Shown here: one piece after another, positions 9,379-17,782 of the stretch
Layout of the letters: every line of letters begins with the position of its first letter
How positions within the stretch are numbered: position 1 is the first letter of the stretch
Assembly: GCA_002840555.1 (NCBI GenBank)
Contig: PHBJ01000001.1
Location: 1 to 64,000 of the forward strand
Length of the DNA stretch: 64,000 nucleotides
DNA from: Deltaproteobacteria bacterium HGW-Deltaproteobacteria-13
Lineage (GTDB): Bacteria; Desulfobacterota; Syntrophia; Syntrophales; Smithellaceae
Direction: 5' to 3'
Program-made: the position numbers and the translations under genes
Notes under the pieces: generated by a model
Told to the model about the DNA's origin: nothing
The model's database searches: none
What the model saw: only the letters and a program-made list of their open reading frames with translations

Positions 9379-10020
9379 TCAACTTCCGGATACCAGCAGG
9401 TAACTGCAGATCATATCTTCAATTTGTTTCTGGAGTCTCTTGGCTTCAACACCGGTCGTGTTAAATTTGATTTGATGCAGCATTTCTTCCATGAATTTAA
9501 GCAACACGACCGCGGCCGCCTCAAAATCGGATACGCGGACATATTTTTTGTACGCTCGCATAAGTGAAACAAGCAGGTCGATTACTTTCTTCTCTTCATC
9601 GCGGCGCATTTTTTCTATTTCTTTGTCCAGTAATGCCATCGCGAGTATTTCTTTAAGAAGTTGATGATTCACTTTGTATTCTAAAAGAATCTGGCTGAGT
9701 AAGACATGCGCTATTTTCTTTCCTTCTTTATACGTATCGGTCCTGTTTTTAAATATCTTAAATTCCAAATTGAGCAGCACTTTTTCAAAAATGTTGCCAA
9801 AGATCCTTTTGATTATTTCACTAAAGACTTCTTTTTTGTTGTTGAAATAACTGTAGAAGGTGCCTGTTGCGACATCGGCTTTGGCGGCAATCTCCAGCGC
9901 GTTTGTTTTGTGATATCCCTTTTCAGTAAATAACACCATTGCCGCGCTGATGATTTTTTCTCTTGATTCAATTCCCCGCGTTTGCTTCGGAACGCGGGCT
10001 TTATTTTTTGAAACCCCCAT
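9379..10020 (-). CDS. TetR family transcriptional regulator
   Basis: A 213-residue regulator with a TetR N-terminal helix-turn-helix (about residues 20-65: SREKIISAAMVLFTEKGYHKTNALEIAAKADVATGTFYSYFNNKKEVF). An all-helical ligand-binding domain follows. It is transcribed away from acyl-CoA operon A, a layout typical of a local repressor whose ligand is an acyl-CoA pathway intermediate. Two near-identical inverted 15-16-bp sites flank the shared intergenic region, one 13 nt from this gene's ATG and one over the operon A transcription start. This fits repression of both units. The ligand is unknown. Confidence 0.9.
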   Translation of the reverse strand: MGVSKNKARVPKQTRGIESREKIISAAMVLFTEKGYHKTNALEIAAKADVATGTFYSYFNNKKEVFSEIIKRIFGNIFEKVLLNLEFKIFKNRTDTYKEGKKIAHVLLSQILLEYKVNHQLLKEILAMALLDKEIEKMRRDEEKKVIDLLVSLMRAYKKYVRVSDFEAAAVVLLKFMEEMLHQIKFNTTGVEAKRLQKQIEDMICSYLLVSGS

Positions 10021-10032
10021 GACGCACCTCAG

Positions 10033-10048
10033 ATGATTTAAGTGATTA
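10033..10048. promoter_or_regulatory. Candidate TetR operator 1
   Basis: ATGATTTAAGTGATTA lies 13 nt upstream of the tetR ATG. It is nearly the reverse complement of the sequence at 10191-10205, with one extra T. Confidence 0.55.
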
Positions 10049-10159
10049 CCCGGAATTCGACTGACTGCGGGAGTATTATTTCTATATATATGAATAATGG
10101 GTTGAATTTCAACGTTTTTTTATTTATGAAAAAACATGAAAGATGTTTCATATTTTTTG

Positions 10160-10188
10160 TTGACATGGGCAAAGGTGACTGATATACA
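10160..10188 (+). promoter_or_regulatory. Sigma-70 promoter of acyl-CoA operon A
   Basis: TTGACA (10160-10165), a 17-nt spacer and TATACA (10183-10188). Transcription would begin near 10195, giving a leader of about 150 nt before the first ATG at 10347. Confidence 0.75.
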
Positions 10189-10190
10189 GT

Positions 10191-10205
10191 TAATCACTTA
10201 ATCAT
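10191..10205. promoter_or_regulatory. Candidate TetR operator 2
   Basis: TAATCACTTAATCAT overlaps the predicted transcription start of operon A, and its reverse complement matches operator 1 except for one base. Binding here would block initiation. Confidence 0.55.
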
Positions 10206-10346
10206 TTCTAAAATATTATAAGCGGTTCTGTTTTATTGCGGCGGCAATATAAGTCTTCACTGGTTCGGCCCGGCATGCGTCAGGCTTACGTTATTCATAA
10301 GCCTGCTTTATATTGTAAGAAGTCTTACCATAACAAGGGGGAAAAA

Positions 10347-11528
10347 ATGGAGAGAGAACCTGTTTCAGGGATTTGCGCCGAAGATATTGTGCATTATCAG
10401 GATCTGGCCCGTCAGTTTGCGAAAAAGGCGCTGCTTCCTATTTTTCAAGGAGAGTATTCCGACGGAAATTTATCGCTGTTGCCGGAAATATTGAAAACCG
10501 CTTTTGAAACGGGCATTGCCGCTACTCCCGACGAGTCACTTGCCGGCTGCGAGTATGGAATATGGGGAGGAGCAACCGATGAGCAGGGAATCATGCCGTC
10601 TCTGCTGCTTTTATCCATCATCGCCGAAACCTGTGGCGGGGTCGCGATGTGTCTTCATGCGCAGGGCGTGGCCTCCAATCTGCTCCTTGCGGCAAAAAGA
10701 AAATTACCGTTTACACCGGTCCGGGTTGGGCTGGGCCTTCAGGAGGAATTTTGTCCGCCTTTTCTGGGAACCATCATTTCCCCGGTTCAAGACGCTCCCG
10801 CGCGAATCACGACGACCGCCGTACAAAAAGGAAATCATTACATCATCAATGGCTCTAAATCGTTTGTCTATTCGATGAACGGTATTGACGCGTACGTGGT
10901 GTTGGCACGTGTCAACGATCAATGGGGATGTTTTCTCGTCGACGCCAATGAAAAAGGCATTGAAAGAATTGATGTTGGCGCTCGCACAGGTCTCCGGGCT
11001 TGTCTTGTTGAGCAAGTGACATTCAATCATGTGGAGATTCCGCAGGAGGCGCGAGTGGACGACGGTGACGCGCGTGAAATGGTCATACGCGCTCTGGGTC
11101 TCAACTGGACCGGCATGGCGGCCATCGGTTTAGGAATTGCCAAAGGCGCCTCTGCCGCGGCGATAAAATACAGCGCGGAGCGATATCAGGGCGGAACGCA
11201 GATTGAAGAACATCCGGCGGTGAAGATGCTTATTGCCGGCGCAGAAGCTTCAATAGCCGCGGCGGAGGCGACCCTCTTTTCGCTGCAGGAGGGCAGCTTT
11301 ACTTCCTTCAAAGGGCTTAAAAAAGCCGCCTCTGCGAAATTAATTATTATGGATATTTGCTCGCGCGCGGTGACCGATTGTCTTCAAACTTTCGGCGGCT
11401 ACGGTTACATGGAGGATTTCGGCATGGAAAAACGTCTGCGGGACGTGACGGTTTTGAAGTCGGCGTTTGGTTCCACCACCTACCTCAAACAATTAATATT
11501 CGATATTGAAAAGGAGGGCGCGCGATGA
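10347..11528 (+). CDS. Acyl-CoA dehydrogenase-like subunit lacking the catalytic glutamate (operon A)
   Basis: A 393-residue acyl-CoA dehydrogenase fold protein, the first gene of operon A. The C-terminal FAD/CoA region is kept (DCLQTFGGYGYMEDFGMEKRLRD). The following strand reads KSAFGSTTYLK where active family members have IYEGTNEI, so the catalytic Glu is a Phe. This makes it a candidate non-catalytic partner in a heteromeric enzyme with the next gene, as described for FadE pairs in steroid-degrading actinobacteria. The start at 10347 follows AAGGGGG; an upstream extension has no ribosome site. Its stop overlaps the next ATG (ATGA), so the two are translationally coupled. Substrate unknown. 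Confidence 0.85.
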   Translation: MEREPVSGICAEDIVHYQDLARQFAKKALLPIFQGEYSDGNLSLLPEILKTAFETGIAATPDESLAGCEYGIWGGATDEQGIMPSLLLLSIIAETCGGVAMCLHAQGVASNLLLAAKRKLPFTPVRVGLGLQEEFCPPFLGTIISPVQDAPARITTTAVQKGNHYIINGSKSFVYSMNGIDAYVVLARVNDQWGCFLVDANEKGIERIDVGARTGLRACLVEQVTFNHVEIPQEARVDDGDAREMVIRALGLNWTGMAAIGLGIAKGASAAAIKYSAERYQGGTQIEEHPAVKMLIAGAEASIAAAEATLFSLQEGSFTSFKGLKKAASAKLIIMDICSRAVTDCLQTFGGYGYMEDFGMEKRLRDVTVLKSAFGSTTYLKQLIFDIEKEGAR

Positions 11529-12862
11529 ACCATTCTCTTGAAGAACGCATCGAACAATTAAAATTGAAGAATGCCACGGAGAAGATGAACGTTTTCGGAC
11601 GCCTTCTGGTGGACAACCGCGAGATGAGTCTCTGGGAACACGACACAAAAACCCTTAGCTGGGGTGTGCGCCGGTGGCGGCGCAAGGCGCTGAAGTTTGC
11701 CCGCGAACATATCAGGCCGCTCGCGCCCGAGGCCGACCTTCACCCCCATGATTATGATCCCAAACCGATCATGGCCGCCGCAGCCCGCGAGGGATTCCAG
11801 ACTTTGCTGCTTGTTCCGCCTCTGGGCAGCGCGAGCATGCTTCCCTATTTCAAAGGGACGGCGTTTCAGGTGGCCGTGGTGGGCGAAGAATTTGCGACCG
11901 AGTGCGGAGGGCTCGCGCTTTTGCTTCTCGCGCACAATCTGGGAATAGTTCCCCTGCTGCTCTCCGGAAGTTTGAGAAACATTTTCCGGCAGATGATTCC
12001 TTTTTATTTAAAATCATACATTCTGGGCAGGCCCGAATGCATGGCCTTTGCCATCACCGAACCCGGCGCGGGCTCCGACGTTGAGGAAACCGAAGGAGGA
12101 GCGAAGGCGAAGCTCGTAACGACCGCGAAATACTCACCTGAAAAGAAGGGATATATTATCAACGGACAGAAGTGCTTTATTTCCGATGGAGCCATCGCGG
12201 ATAAAGTTACCGTGTACGCGAAACTGGAAGACGAAGGCATCGAGTCATGGACCTGTTTCCTGGTGGAAAAAGGAATGCCGGGATTTTCCGTGGGCCGCAG
12301 CGAGCGCAAAATGGGACAGCGGGCATCGGACGCCTCGGAGCTGATTTTCGATAATGTGTTTGTCCCGAATAAAAATGTCGTCGGCAAACTGCGCTCGGGG
12401 TGGGCCAATAACCGCAACGTGCTGAACTATTCGCGTCCTGTTGTCGGCGCGATGGCCCTCGGCCATGGACGAGGCGCTTTTGAACGCTGTCTGGAATTTT
12501 GCCGGAAAACCAATCTGGGCCCCAAACGTCTTATTGAATATCAGGATGTGCAACTGGAACTGGCGGATATGGCCATCAGCCTCTGGGCCGCGCGCTCCAT
12601 GATCTGGCAGAGCTGTAAGCAGTTCCGCTGTTATCAGTCGGGTTCGGCTTCCGCCAAGGTGTTTGCTTCCGACACGGCGTTCAAGGTCTGCAATCAGGCA
12701 ATGGAGTTGATGGGCGATCAGGGCTACCTGCATAAAAACGGCGTCGAGCGCTCCTGGCGCGACTCCCGTCTCACCCAGATATATGAGGGCACCAATCAGA
12801 TCAATCGTCTGGCGCTCTTCGAGCATCATTTGAGCACGGATTTCGGCATGGCGACTGATTAG
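11525..12862 (+). CDS. Acyl-CoA dehydrogenase, catalytic subunit (operon A)
   Basis: FAD-dependent alpha,beta-desaturase of acyl-CoA, 445 residues. It has the FAD-binding CMAFAITEPGAGSDVEE segment, YIINGQKCFISDG, KMGQRASDASELIFDNV, the GDQGYLHKNGVERSWRDSRL helix and the catalytic IYEGTNQINRLALFEHHL motif with its Glu. The N-terminus carries an extra segment of about 50 residues before the family start. It overlaps the preceding non-catalytic subunit by 4 nt, so an alpha2beta2-type complex is likely. The electron acceptor is not evident; electron-transfer flavoprotein genes are not in this window. Confidence 0.88.
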   Translation: MNHSLEERIEQLKLKNATEKMNVFGRLLVDNREMSLWEHDTKTLSWGVRRWRRKALKFAREHIRPLAPEADLHPHDYDPKPIMAAAAREGFQTLLLVPPLGSASMLPYFKGTAFQVAVVGEEFATECGGLALLLLAHNLGIVPLLLSGSLRNIFRQMIPFYLKSYILGRPECMAFAITEPGAGSDVEETEGGAKAKLVTTAKYSPEKKGYIINGQKCFISDGAIADKVTVYAKLEDEGIESWTCFLVEKGMPGFSVGRSERKMGQRASDASELIFDNVFVPNKNVVGKLRSGWANNRNVLNYSRPVVGAMALGHGRGAFERCLEFCRKTNLGPKRLIEYQDVQLELADMAISLWAARSMIWQSCKQFRCYQSGSASAKVFASDTAFKVCNQAMELMGDQGYLHKNGVERSWRDSRLTQIYEGTNQINRLALFEHHLSTDFGMATD

Positions 12863-12873
12863 GACGAACGACG

Positions 12874-13638
12874 ATGAAAAGCATTTTTATTACAGGAGCA
12901 TCGGCCGGCATCGGGAAAGAGACGGCTCTTCTTTTTGCCGCTAAAGGATGGTTTGTCGGGATTACCGACGTGAACGCCGCCGGTCTTGAAGAAGTGAAAA
13001 AAATTGCAAACGGCCAAATAGGATATGCCGCTGTACTGGATGTAACCGATGCGGACGATGTTCCACTGATAATGAAGGAGTTCAACGCTGCAGCGGGCGG
13101 AAGAATGGATGTGTTGTTCAATAATGCGGGCATTCTTAGAGTCGGTCCTTTTGAAGATATCCCGCTTAAAGATCACCAGGCCATTCTCAAAATCAACGCG
13201 GGAGGAATCCTTAACTGCACCTATCACGCTTTCGAGTACCTTAAAAATACGAAAGGATCGCGGGTGATCAATATGGCATCCATCGCATCCATCATTGGAA
13301 CGCCGACTCAGGCGACATATGCCGCATCAAAATTCGGGGTGCGCGGATTTACGGAGGCATTAAATGTTGAATGGAAACGATACGGAATACATGTTTGTGA
13401 CATCATGCCCTGCTATGTCAATACGCCAATGGTCGAACAAAATCCCGGTAAAATTGTTGACAGTGTCGGTGTTTATATAACGGCAGAAGATGTGGCGGCC
13501 ACGGCCTGGAAAGCCGCACAGCGCAGGCGTCTTCACTGGGTGATTGATCGGCTTCCCAACAGGCTCTTTTACAAATTCAGGGGCATTGTTCCCGATTCTC
13601 TGGAAAAATTTGTACTGAGAAAGATGGCCGGGTTGTGA
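12874..13638 (+). CDS. Short-chain dehydrogenase/reductase (operon A)
   Basis: Cytoplasmic classical SDR of 254 residues. The cofactor motif TGASAGIG is at residues 7-14 with an acidic DVN after the second strand, which suggests NAD(H). NNAG and the catalytic YAASK (with the Ser of NMASIAS) are present. It starts 11 nt after the acyl-CoA dehydrogenase. In this operon it is placed to oxidise a hydroxyacyl-CoA or ring hydroxyl group, but substrate is not determined by the sequence. Confidence 0.88.
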   Translation: MKSIFITGASAGIGKETALLFAAKGWFVGITDVNAAGLEEVKKIANGQIGYAAVLDVTDADDVPLIMKEFNAAAGGRMDVLFNNAGILRVGPFEDIPLKDHQAILKINAGGILNCTYHAFEYLKNTKGSRVINMASIASIIGTPTQATYAASKFGVRGFTEALNVEWKRYGIHVCDIMPCYVNTPMVEQNPGKIVDSVGVYITAEDVAATAWKAAQRRRLHWVIDRLPNRLFYKFRGIVPDSLEKFVLRKMAGL

Positions 13639-13683
13639 GAAAAATAAGAATATTTCTAAAAAAAGAAAAGGGATTATTTTACA

Positions 13684-14322
13684 ATGAGCAAAGACAAATT
13701 TAAAGGTAAGGATTTGAAAGACTTGGGCTATGAGGATCTCATGAAGCTCAACCGGAAACAGCTTATGGAATTATTCTTTAAACTTGATGCACCGTCCATG
13801 TCGGAGATGAGAGGCGAATACCACGCGGCGCTGCTGGACAGCGGATACATCATCAACATGTTTTTAGCTAAATTCTATCTTCATTTTACCTGGGGAGACT
13901 GGCAGCACAAGGCCTTCGAGCCATTGGATCAACATCATGGCCATGGTTACAACACTTTCATTACGACACAATCCAGACTTTACGAAAACTACTTTGCGGC
14001 AAGCGTCACGAAAATTGTGAGTATTGTATGCTCTCTGTTCCGGTTGAATAATCCGCAGAGATTAGCGAGAATCATGCTCAATAAAACATCCATCGTCTCA
14101 TCGGTTTTTGATGCGAGGCCTTCGTTCCAACTCAGTTATCGGGACTACAATACTTTTTATACCAATACCATGACGGATGAAGTGCGTAAGGTGAATGATA
14201 ATCTTTTTCTGGGCATAGGAAGGTTGACCGTTACTTTCGGCAAGTTCAATCCCATGCCTTTCGTGCTTATCGGGCCGCCTGATCCGTGGGTCGGTCCCGA
14301 TATTGAATACAAGGATAGATGA
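13684..14322 (+). CDS. Uncharacterised conserved-looking protein (operon A)
   Basis: A 212-residue soluble protein that I do not recognise with certainty. It has a charged N-terminus (about 40 residues), then APSMSEMRGEYHAALL, an aromatic/His-rich stretch (FTWGDWQHKAFEPLDQHHGHGY), and a C-terminal block DEVRKVNDNLFLGIG...PMPFVLIGPPDPWVG. The layout (a GxY/W motif early, then a kinship of 'RKVNDxLxLGIG' and a final strand) recalls the GXWXG/DUF4334 lipid-associated proteins, but this is a weak, by-eye resemblance. Position between the SDR and the thiolase suggests a role in binding or handling the acyl substrate. No signal peptide, no membrane segment. Confidence 0.6.
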   Translation: MSKDKFKGKDLKDLGYEDLMKLNRKQLMELFFKLDAPSMSEMRGEYHAALLDSGYIINMFLAKFYLHFTWGDWQHKAFEPLDQHHGHGYNTFITTQSRLYENYFAASVTKIVSIVCSLFRLNNPQRLARIMLNKTSIVSSVFDARPSFQLSYRDYNTFYTNTMTDEVRKVNDNLFLGIGRLTVTFGKFNPMPFVLIGPPDPWVGPDIEYKDR

Positions 14323-14369
14323 AGAGAAAAAGAGAAAATTATAACGATATTGCCATGAGGAGGAATTAG

Positions 14370-15626
14370 ATGAGAGATGTTTATATTATTGGCGCCGGCA
14401 TGACGCCATTCGGAAAACACATGGATAAAAATATGAAGACCCTGGCCGCGGAGGCGGTCAACGCGTCTTTGCAGCACGCGGGCCTGACCAAGGAAGCTAT
14501 TCAGACCGCGGTTGTGGGTAATGCTTATCAGGGTATTGTGACCGGCCAGGAATCCATTCGCGGACAGGTGGTGCTGCGGGCGATGGGTATCGGCGATATT
14601 CCCGTTACCAATGTGGAGAACGCCTGCTGCTCTTCCGCGACAGCGCTGCAGGTTGCCTGGATGGACGTCGCTCTCGGGCTTCATGATGTCGGCCTCGTGC
14701 TGGGCATGGAGAAAATGTACATGGATGACCGGGAGAAGAGGCTGAAACTTTATTCGTCGTCAGCGGATGTCGAAGTCGTGGAGATGTTCGTCAAAGCAAT
14801 GAAAGAGGATGCCGAAAGAAGGAGAAAGGAAGCCGAGCAAAACGGCACTGCAGGAGAGAAGAAAAAAGAGAAGGTCGAAGGAAGCGCTTTCATGGAAATC
14901 TACGCCACAGCTGCGCGGATTCACATGGAGCGATACGGTATCACGCAGCGCCAGCTTGCGGTCATCAGCGCCAAAAACCACGCCCACAGCGTGCACAATC
15001 CCTACGCGCAGTATCGCACCAGTTTCACGGTTGATGAAGTTCTTGCCGCTCCCACGGTTGCCTATCCGCTGACCCGTCCCATGTGTTCGCCGGTGGGCGA
15101 CGGCGCGGCGGCGCTGATCATCTGCTCGAAAGATTATGTAAAGAAAATCGGCGCGGCAAAGCCGGTAAAAATTCTGGCCACCGTGCTGGGCGGCGGCGTG
15201 GATAGAGACTTCTTTGCCCCGGATATCGGTGAGCGCCTCTCCAAGGTTGCTTATGAGAAGGCGGGCGTCGGGCCTGAAGATATCGACGTGGCTGAGGTTC
15301 ATGACGCAACGGCATTCGGTGAGCTTCGCGCTTCCGAGGATATGGGATTCTGTAAGATGGGCGAGGGCGGAATTTTCGCCGAGCAGGGTCATACGGCCAT
15401 CGGCGGAAAGATTCCCATCAATCCCTCGGGCGGTCTGGAATCCAAAGGTCATCCCGTCGGAGCGACCGGCGCCGGCCAGATAGCCGAGCTCGTCTGGCAG
15501 CTGCGCAATGAGGCGGGGAAACGCCAGGTGGAAGGAGCGCGCATCGCACTTGCGGAAAACGGCGGCGGTAATATCGGCGTGGAGGAAGCGGCCATGGTGA
15601 TCACCATTCTTCAAGCCGATTTTTAA
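14370..15626 (+). CDS. SCP2-type thiolase (operon A)
   Basis: Thiolytic cleavage of 3-oxoacyl-CoA. The 418-residue protein has the nucleophile Cys in VENACCSSATALQ (about residue 88), the HDATAFGE histidine motif, and the GGLESKGHPVGATGAGQ loop. The C-terminus ends with AENGGGNIG in place of the CxG motif of classical thiolases, as in SCP-x/lipid-transfer thiolases. A Lys/Glu-rich insert (about residues 145-170, with runs such as ERRRKEAEQ and GEKKKEK) interrupts the N-terminal half and also occurs, in longer form, in the paralogue of operon B. GGAGG precedes the ATG. SCP-x thiolases favour branched or sterol-side-chain substrates. Confidence 0.88.
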   Translation: MRDVYIIGAGMTPFGKHMDKNMKTLAAEAVNASLQHAGLTKEAIQTAVVGNAYQGIVTGQESIRGQVVLRAMGIGDIPVTNVENACCSSATALQVAWMDVALGLHDVGLVLGMEKMYMDDREKRLKLYSSSADVEVVEMFVKAMKEDAERRRKEAEQNGTAGEKKKEKVEGSAFMEIYATAARIHMERYGITQRQLAVISAKNHAHSVHNPYAQYRTSFTVDEVLAAPTVAYPLTRPMCSPVGDGAAALIICSKDYVKKIGAAKPVKILATVLGGGVDRDFFAPDIGERLSKVAYEKAGVGPEDIDVAEVHDATAFGELRASEDMGFCKMGEGGIFAEQGHTAIGGKIPINPSGGLESKGHPVGATGAGQIAELVWQLRNEAGKRQVEGARIALAENGGGNIGVEEAAMVITILQADF

Positions 15627-15647
15627 CATTCATAAAATGGAGAAAAC

Positions 15648-17252
15648 ATGTTCCGTGAGTTAAAAGATTTTCCTTTGTTTAAATCATTATGGCTCAATGT
15701 GAAGGAGCCGGATAAAGTCGCGCTGATTATTGCCAACGATGACGGCAGCGACGAACGAATAACCTATGCCGGTATTTTTGAAAATACCAACAGACTATCC
15801 CACGCACTCATCAAAGCCGGGATTGGCGAGGGCGATTCATTTGCCGTTATTATGAGAAATCATCCGGAGTTTCTCTACAGCCTCTCCGCCGCGCTGTCCC
15901 TGGGCGCTGTGATGGTGCCGGTTGATCCGCGTTCCCGCGGCGCGAAGCTGACCTTTCAGATCAAAAATACCAAATGCAAGGGCCTCATTGTCTCCGATGA
16001 ATTTATCGCCAGCATTAAGGAAATTGAAAACGATATCCGGGACGTGCCGGTTATCGGTGTTGCCTATAAAAAGCATCATGGAATTCCCGTTAATTCCGCT
16101 TATCCGGCGCTTAATGACATACTCAGTCGGGAAAGCGGTTCTCTTCCCGATAAGGCTCTGCCCATGAAATTGAGCCGTCCCCTTCAGGTCATTCATACGT
16201 CGGGTACTACCGGTGATCCTAAAGGGGTCATCCTGCGGGGAGGGCGGCTGCGCGATTCCGCCATCCTGGGAAAATTGATTTACAAATACAAAAGCGACGA
16301 TATTTTATACAACGGACTGTCCATGACGCACGGCAATTGCCAGTCTGTCACCCTGTTCCCGGCTCTTTCCAAAGGCATTCCCGCAGTTATCGGAGAAAAA
16401 TTTACCAAGAGCAGAATCTGGGATATCTGCCGCAAGTACGGCTGCACTTCTTTTTCGTCGCTGGGCGGTATGATGTCAGGCATTTACAATGAACCGCCTA
16501 AGCCTAATGACGCGGATAATCCGGTGCGCGTGGTCGTGAGCGCGGGAACGCCTGCGGCCATCTGGGAGGATTTCGAAAAACGCTTCAATGTTAAAATTCA
16601 CGAATGGTACGCGGCGGTCGAAGGAGGCCTCGCGCACAATCCCCCGGGAAAAGGACCCATCGGATCATTCGGGAAACCGAATTTCTTTATGTACCGGATG
16701 AAAATAGTTGATGAGAACGATAAAGAGGTTGGGCCGTTTGTCAAGGGAGAACTCATCAGCAAAATGACTTTTCGTCCGACGAAAGTGGATTATTTCGGGA
16801 AGAAAAAAGAATCCGACGAGAAAACAAAAGGCGGATGGCTGCGCAGCGGCGACATTTGTCACAAAGACGATAAAGGTTTTCTTTTCTTCGATTTCCGACT
16901 GCGCCGTCAAGGTGATTTCATTCAACCTGACTATGTCGAAAAAATAATCGGCGAACACGAAAGCGTTTCCGAAGTTTGTGTTTACGGCGTTCCGGCTTCA
17001 TCGGGCGCGCCGGGAGAGAGCGATCTGGTGGCTTCGGTTACACCGCTTCCCGGTAAAAAAGTAGATGTGAATTCATTGATTAGTCTTTGTTTGAAGAAGC
17101 TTGAACGCAATTCTGTTCCGTCCTATTTTCAGATTGTCGATGAAATTCCGAAAACGATTACGGAAAAAGCATTGGAGAGAGTTCTCAGGGAACAGTTCCG
17201 TCCGGACGCGCCCAATGTTGTGGATGTTCAAAAACAGATGTCTTCAAAATAA
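15648..17252 (+). CDS. Acyl-CoA synthetase, FATP/VLACS-like (operon A)
   Basis: AMP-forming CoA ligase of 534 residues. The phosphate loop HTSGTTGDPKGVIL is near residue 183. The middle segment VRVVVSAGTPAAIWEDFEKRFNVKIHEWYAAVEGG resembles the FATP/very-long-chain synthetase family, and the C-terminal EIPKTITEKALERVL supplies a plausible catalytic Lys. The A7 region is unusual: WLRSGDICHKD followed by LRRQGDFIQPDYVEKII. A Lys-rich insert (KKKESDEKTKG) sits just before it and has a counterpart in the operon B ligase. Follows the thiolase by 21 nt with GGAG before the ATG. Probably activates the pathway's acid substrate or an intermediate. Confidence 0.85.
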   Translation: MFRELKDFPLFKSLWLNVKEPDKVALIIANDDGSDERITYAGIFENTNRLSHALIKAGIGEGDSFAVIMRNHPEFLYSLSAALSLGAVMVPVDPRSRGAKLTFQIKNTKCKGLIVSDEFIASIKEIENDIRDVPVIGVAYKKHHGIPVNSAYPALNDILSRESGSLPDKALPMKLSRPLQVIHTSGTTGDPKGVILRGGRLRDSAILGKLIYKYKSDDILYNGLSMTHGNCQSVTLFPALSKGIPAVIGEKFTKSRIWDICRKYGCTSFSSLGGMMSGIYNEPPKPNDADNPVRVVVSAGTPAAIWEDFEKRFNVKIHEWYAAVEGGLAHNPPGKGPIGSFGKPNFFMYRMKIVDENDKEVGPFVKGELISKMTFRPTKVDYFGKKKESDEKTKGGWLRSGDICHKDDKGFLFFDFRLRRQGDFIQPDYVEKIIGEHESVSEVCVYGVPASSGAPGESDLVASVTPLPGKKVDVNSLISLCLKKLERNSVPSYFQIVDEIPKTITEKALERVLREQFRPDAPNVVDVQKQMSSK

Positions 17253-17329
17253 TAATAGTGCGTGAGTTGAAAATATTTTTTAATTTTTCAGCGTTTGCTG
17301 AAAAAAATAACCTGGGGGGGGGGTAAGGA

Positions 17330-17782
17330 ATGTCTTCAACATTGGGCAAGGGGACAAAAGTAAAAATTGAGCTGGAGAAAAGGAACTATAAACCCGGCAA
17401 GTTCAAAAAAATGGTTGATCCAACCGTTGTCAACGCGCCATTCACCTTAATTGTGGATGAAGACAAGTGCATGGGGTGCGGCGTGTGCCTGCGCAATTGC
17501 CCCTGCAGCACCATTGACATGGTGCCGAAGAACAGATATTCCGAAATGCAGGCGCCGGCCTGCCAGTTCAACTGTCCTGCCGGAACGGATATCCGGGAAT
17601 ATATGAAACTCCTCAACGATGGCGCGTACTCACCCGGAATAATCCTTTTCCCGCAATTACCGGCCGGGTCTGCCCTCATCCCTGCGAAACCGCCTGTAAC
17701 CGAACCTACTTTGACGGAGCCGCCGTCAACATCAATTGTGTTGAACGAACGGTGGGTGATTTCGGTCTGGAAAAAGGACTGA
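17330..17782 (+). CDS. N-terminal ferredoxin part of a frameshifted Fe-S/GltD-like/nitroreductase protein, copy 1
   Basis: Residues 1-99 are genuine: a basic leader then a 4Fe-4S motif CMGCGVCLRNCP, followed by PACQFNCPAGTDIREYMKLLNDGA. The last ~50 residues (from SPGIILFPQ) are an out-of-frame reading of conserved DNA. In the frame of the next gene the same bases give VLTRNNPFPAITGRVCPHPCETACNR, the expected N-terminal Fe-S domain of glutamate-synthase-small-subunit-like proteins. Compared with the other copy, about 22 bp appear lost between 17626 and 17627, shifting the frame. A run of ten G (17314-17323) overlaps the ribosome site. Either the gene is broken, or full-length protein is made by an unrecognised recoding event. 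Confidence 0.7.
   Translation: MSSTLGKGTKVKIELEKRNYKPGKFKKMVDPTVVNAPFTLIVDEDKCMGCGVCLRNCPCSTIDMVPKNRYSEMQAPACQFNCPAGTDIREYMKLLNDGAYSPGIILFPQLPAGSALIPAKPPVTEPTLTEPPSTSIVLNERWVISVWKKD

Noticed and set aside
17766-17780. Possible -1 slippery run (GGAAAAAGG) at the end of the copy 1 ferredoxin ORF
   Set aside because: It lies after the conserved CPHPCE segment, so slipping there would still leave that domain out of frame, and copy 2 (GGAGAAAGG) does not keep it.
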